18,354 bases of DNA. Source: an uncultured Clostridia bacterium (GTDB lineage Bacteria; Bacillota; Clostridia; Christensenellales; Aristaeellaceae). The position numbers were made by a program, and so were the translations under genes. Below, one piece after another: positions 16,897 through 18,354 of the stretch (within the stretch, counting starts at the first letter, position 1; each line of letters opens with the position of its first letter). The notes under the pieces are model-generated. The model was given only the letters and a program-made list of their open reading frames with translations. It made no database searches and was not told where the DNA came from. The DNA lies in assembly GCA_934647305.1 (NCBI GenBank), contig CAKUFI010000055.1:1-18354 (forward strand), read 5' to 3'.

Positions 16897-17172
16897 GTGA
16901 GACAATATATCGAGGAGCGCGTGCTGGCAATCGCGGAGTACCTGCTCAAAAACGGCGGGACGGTGCGCTCGTGCGCGGGGCACTTCGGCATCAGCAAGAC
17001 CACGGTGCACAAGGACATGCGGGAGCGACTGCCCGAGCTGAACGCCCCGCTTGCCGAGGCAGTCGCCCAGGTACTGCAGTTCAACAAGGCGCAGCGGCAT
17101 CTGCGCGGCGGCGAGGCCACCCGCTGCAAATACGCGCGGTTGCCTAAGCGGGCAAAGTGTGATACAATGTGA
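16897..17172 (+). CDS. spoIIID: Sporulation transcription factor SpoIIID
   Basis: A 91-residue DNA-binding protein that activates and represses mother-cell genes during sporulation. The family sequence is clear throughout: RQYIEERVLAIAEYLLKNGG, then TVRSCAGHFGISKTTVHKDM (helix-turn-helix), RERLPELNAPLAEAV, and RHLRGGEATRCKYAR. The usual length is ~80-95 residues. The start is GTG at 16897, preceded by GGAGGAG (16884-16890) with a six-base spacer. An ATG further upstream at 16813 would add a Pro-rich stretch with no family match. The gene indicates an endospore-forming lineage. It is followed by an MreB-like gene 27 bases on, the same order as spoIIID-mbl in Bacillus. Confidence 0.95.
   Translation: MRQYIEERVLAIAEYLLKNGGTVRSCAGHFGISKTTVHKDMRERLPELNAPLAEAVAQVLQFNKAQRHLRGGEATRCKYARLPKRAKCDTM
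17140..17168 (+). promoter_or_regulatory. Sigma-A promoter inside the 3' end of spoIIID
   Basis: TTGCCT (17140-17145) and TACAAT (17163-17168) are 17 bases apart, with an extended TGA before the -10. The start would fall near 17175, ahead of the MreB-like gene at 17200, giving that gene expression independent of sporulation. Confidence 0.6.
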
Positions 17173-17199
17173 GCAAATGAACGTTTCGGAGGATGCGCC

Positions 17200-18186
17200 A
17201 TGCAGTGGGACATTGGACTGGAAATCGGGCAGACAGGGGTGCGGCTGTGCACGCGGGAGCGGGGCGAGACGCTGGTTTCCCCCGCCTGGGGCGCGAGCCG
17301 AAAGGGCGAAACCATCGCGCTGGGCGACGAGGCACTGAGCATGCGCGGCCGCACGCTGAAGGGCGTGAGTGTCGGCAGGCCGGTAGAGAACGGCTCCGTG
17401 GCCGATCCCCGGCTGCTGGGCGGCTGGATCGCGCGGATACTGGGGCCGCTTCTGTCCGCCTCCCGCCTGTCCAAACCCTCCGTCGCACTGGTTGACAGCG
17501 GTTTTTTCAGGCGCAGTGAGCTTGACCTGATGCGCGCCGCCGTGACCGAGCTGGGCGCGTCCCGCTGCGGGTTTATTCAGGCTGACCTGCTCGCCGCCAT
17601 CGGCTCCGGCGTAGACGTGGCCGACCCCAAGGGCACGCTGGTGGTGCGCGTGGGCGCGGGCACGATGAGCGCGTTCATCGTCTCCTATGGCCGGATCGTG
17701 CGCTGCGTCCGCCGCACGCAGGGCGCGGAGGAAATCGACCGGGGAATCGTGCGGCTGCTGCGCGAGGAATGTGGGCTGGGTGTGGGCCTTGAGCAGGTCG
17801 AGGCGCTCAAAAAGGCGCTCAGCGCCCGCCTGACCGACCGGGGCGAGACCGCCTGCGTGACCGGACTGAATCTGACGTGCGGCTTTCCAGTGCGCAGGGA
17901 GGTCTCCGCGGGCCTGATTAAGCGCGCAGTCGATCCAATCAGCGACGCGGCGGTGCGCATGGCGCTCGAGGTGCTGGGGCAGGCACCGGACGAACTGTGC
18001 GCCGACCTGCTGGACAGCGGCATCGTGCTCACGGGCGGCGGTGCGCGAATCGGCGGGCTGGACGCACTGCTGCATGAACAGTGCGCACTGCGCTGCCGGG
18101 TTGCCGACGCGCCTGAGGAGGCCTCTTACCACGCCATGGCGCGCGTGCTGCGGGACGAGCAGCTGTCCGAGCTGATCGAGGCATAG
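17200..18186 (+). CDS. Divergent MreB/Mbl-family protein with degraded ATPase site
   Basis: A 328-residue actin-like protein matching MreB along its whole length: DIGLEIGQTGVRL (phosphate-1 region, residues 4-16), PVENGSVADPRLL (~61-72), LLAAIGSG (130-137), GTLVVRVGAGTMSAFIVSYG (145-164), and GIVLTGGGARIGGLD (274-288). MreB polymerises at the membrane and guides wall synthesis. Expected catalytic residues are changed: DLGT becomes EIGQ, the EEP glutamates become QAD (127-129), and DIGGGTT becomes RVGAGTM (150-156). ATP hydrolysis is therefore unlikely, while the adenosine-side TGGGA is kept. The start is supported by GGAGGA seven bases upstream. The position after spoIIID is that of Mbl in Bacillus, so this is probably a diverged Mbl rather than an unrelated ASKHA protein. 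Confidence 0.85.
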   Translation: MQWDIGLEIGQTGVRLCTRERGETLVSPAWGASRKGETIALGDEALSMRGRTLKGVSVGRPVENGSVADPRLLGGWIARILGPLLSASRLSKPSVALVDSGFFRRSELDLMRAAVTELGASRCGFIQADLLAAIGSGVDVADPKGTLVVRVGAGTMSAFIVSYGRIVRCVRRTQGAEEIDRGIVRLLREECGLGVGLEQVEALKKALSARLTDRGETACVTGLNLTCGFPVRREVSAGLIKRAVDPISDAAVRMALEVLGQAPDELCADLLDSGIVLTGGGARIGGLDALLHEQCALRCRVADAPEEASYHAMARVLRDEQLSELIEA

Positions 18187-18249
18187 CGCGGCGTTGTCCG
18201 CTGCAAAAGGCAAGTCATATCATACCAATGGGTACGTCCGCAGGGCGGC

Positions 18250-18298
18250 AGCATAGCCGCCACCCTGCAGATTCCCCGGGGGAGGTACCCTCCCCCGG
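18250..18298. repeat. Hairpin repeats downstream of the MreB-like gene
   Basis: CCGGGGGAGG (18276-18285) pairs perfectly with CCTCCCCCGG (18289-18298) around triloop TAC, and is followed by ACCCC as in the 15783-15807 hairpin. A GGCGGC/GCCGCC hairpin precedes it. Confidence 0.7.
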
Positions 18299-18308
18299 AC
18301 CCCTACCC

Positions 18309-18351
18309 AAACGAGCCTGAGGAAATCCTTTGGATTTCCTCAGGCTCGTTT
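18309..18351. terminator. Perfect 20-bp hairpin, probable bidirectional terminator
   Basis: Arms 18309-18328 and 18332-18351 are fully complementary with a TTT loop, beginning AAACGAG and ending CTCGTTT. It lies 120 bases after the MreB-like stop. The T-tract is only three bases, so a repeat element is an alternative reading. Confidence 0.5.
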
Positions 18352-18354
18352 ACC

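Overview
The window is GC-rich DNA from what is most likely an endospore-forming member of the Clostridia (Firmicutes), probably gut-associated. Support comes from strong Shine-Dalgarno sites before almost every gene, SpoIIID followed by an MreB-like gene, a type III glutamine synthetase, a YesM/YesN two-component pair beside an LplB/YtcP-type sugar importer, and TTGACA/TATAAT promoters. I cannot name a genus. Most long antisense frames are GC shadows and are left out.

Region 1 (about 1-6.8 kb, + strand) is an amide-nitrogen block: an ANTAR-domain RNA-binding protein with a degenerate receiver, then asnA (asparagine synthetase) and glnN (glutamine synthetase III) as an operon, then an unrecognised 87-residue protein with its own strong promoter, then glnS (glutaminyl-tRNA synthetase). 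The asnA promoter is unusually elaborate. A perfect palindrome abuts the -35 box, a perfect dyad fills the -35/-10 spacer, and a strong intrinsic terminator lies between promoter and gene. The ANTAR protein next door is a natural candidate to control that terminator, although I could not find the classical dual-hexaloop ANTAR target.

Region 2 (6.59-7.71 kb) is about 1.1 kb without a credible gene. It is built from several families of small hairpin modules. Within a family the loop and flanks are conserved, while the stem sequence changes between copies and stays self-complementary. Related modules occur at 1-260, 9.12-9.17, 15.76-16.02 and 18.24-18.30 kb. This covariation-like pattern is the most unusual thing in the window.

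Region 3 (7.7-15.7 kb, - strand) is a carbohydrate-uptake locus, in transcription order: AraC-type response regulator, YesM-type histidine kinase (GTGA overlap), terminator, new promoter, LplB-like permease, YtcP-like permease, solute-binding protein, terminator, then a separately promoted FAD-dependent oxidoreductase. The kinase and regulator presumably sense an external glycan-derived signal and induce the importer. The substrate cannot be read from sequence.

Region 4 (16.0-18.35 kb, + strand) holds a class I glutamine amidotransferase-like peptidase (C26/PuuD family), spoIIID (GTG start, candidate sigma-E promoter) and an MreB/Mbl homologue whose ATPase residues are mostly lost. The window ends in hairpin repeats.
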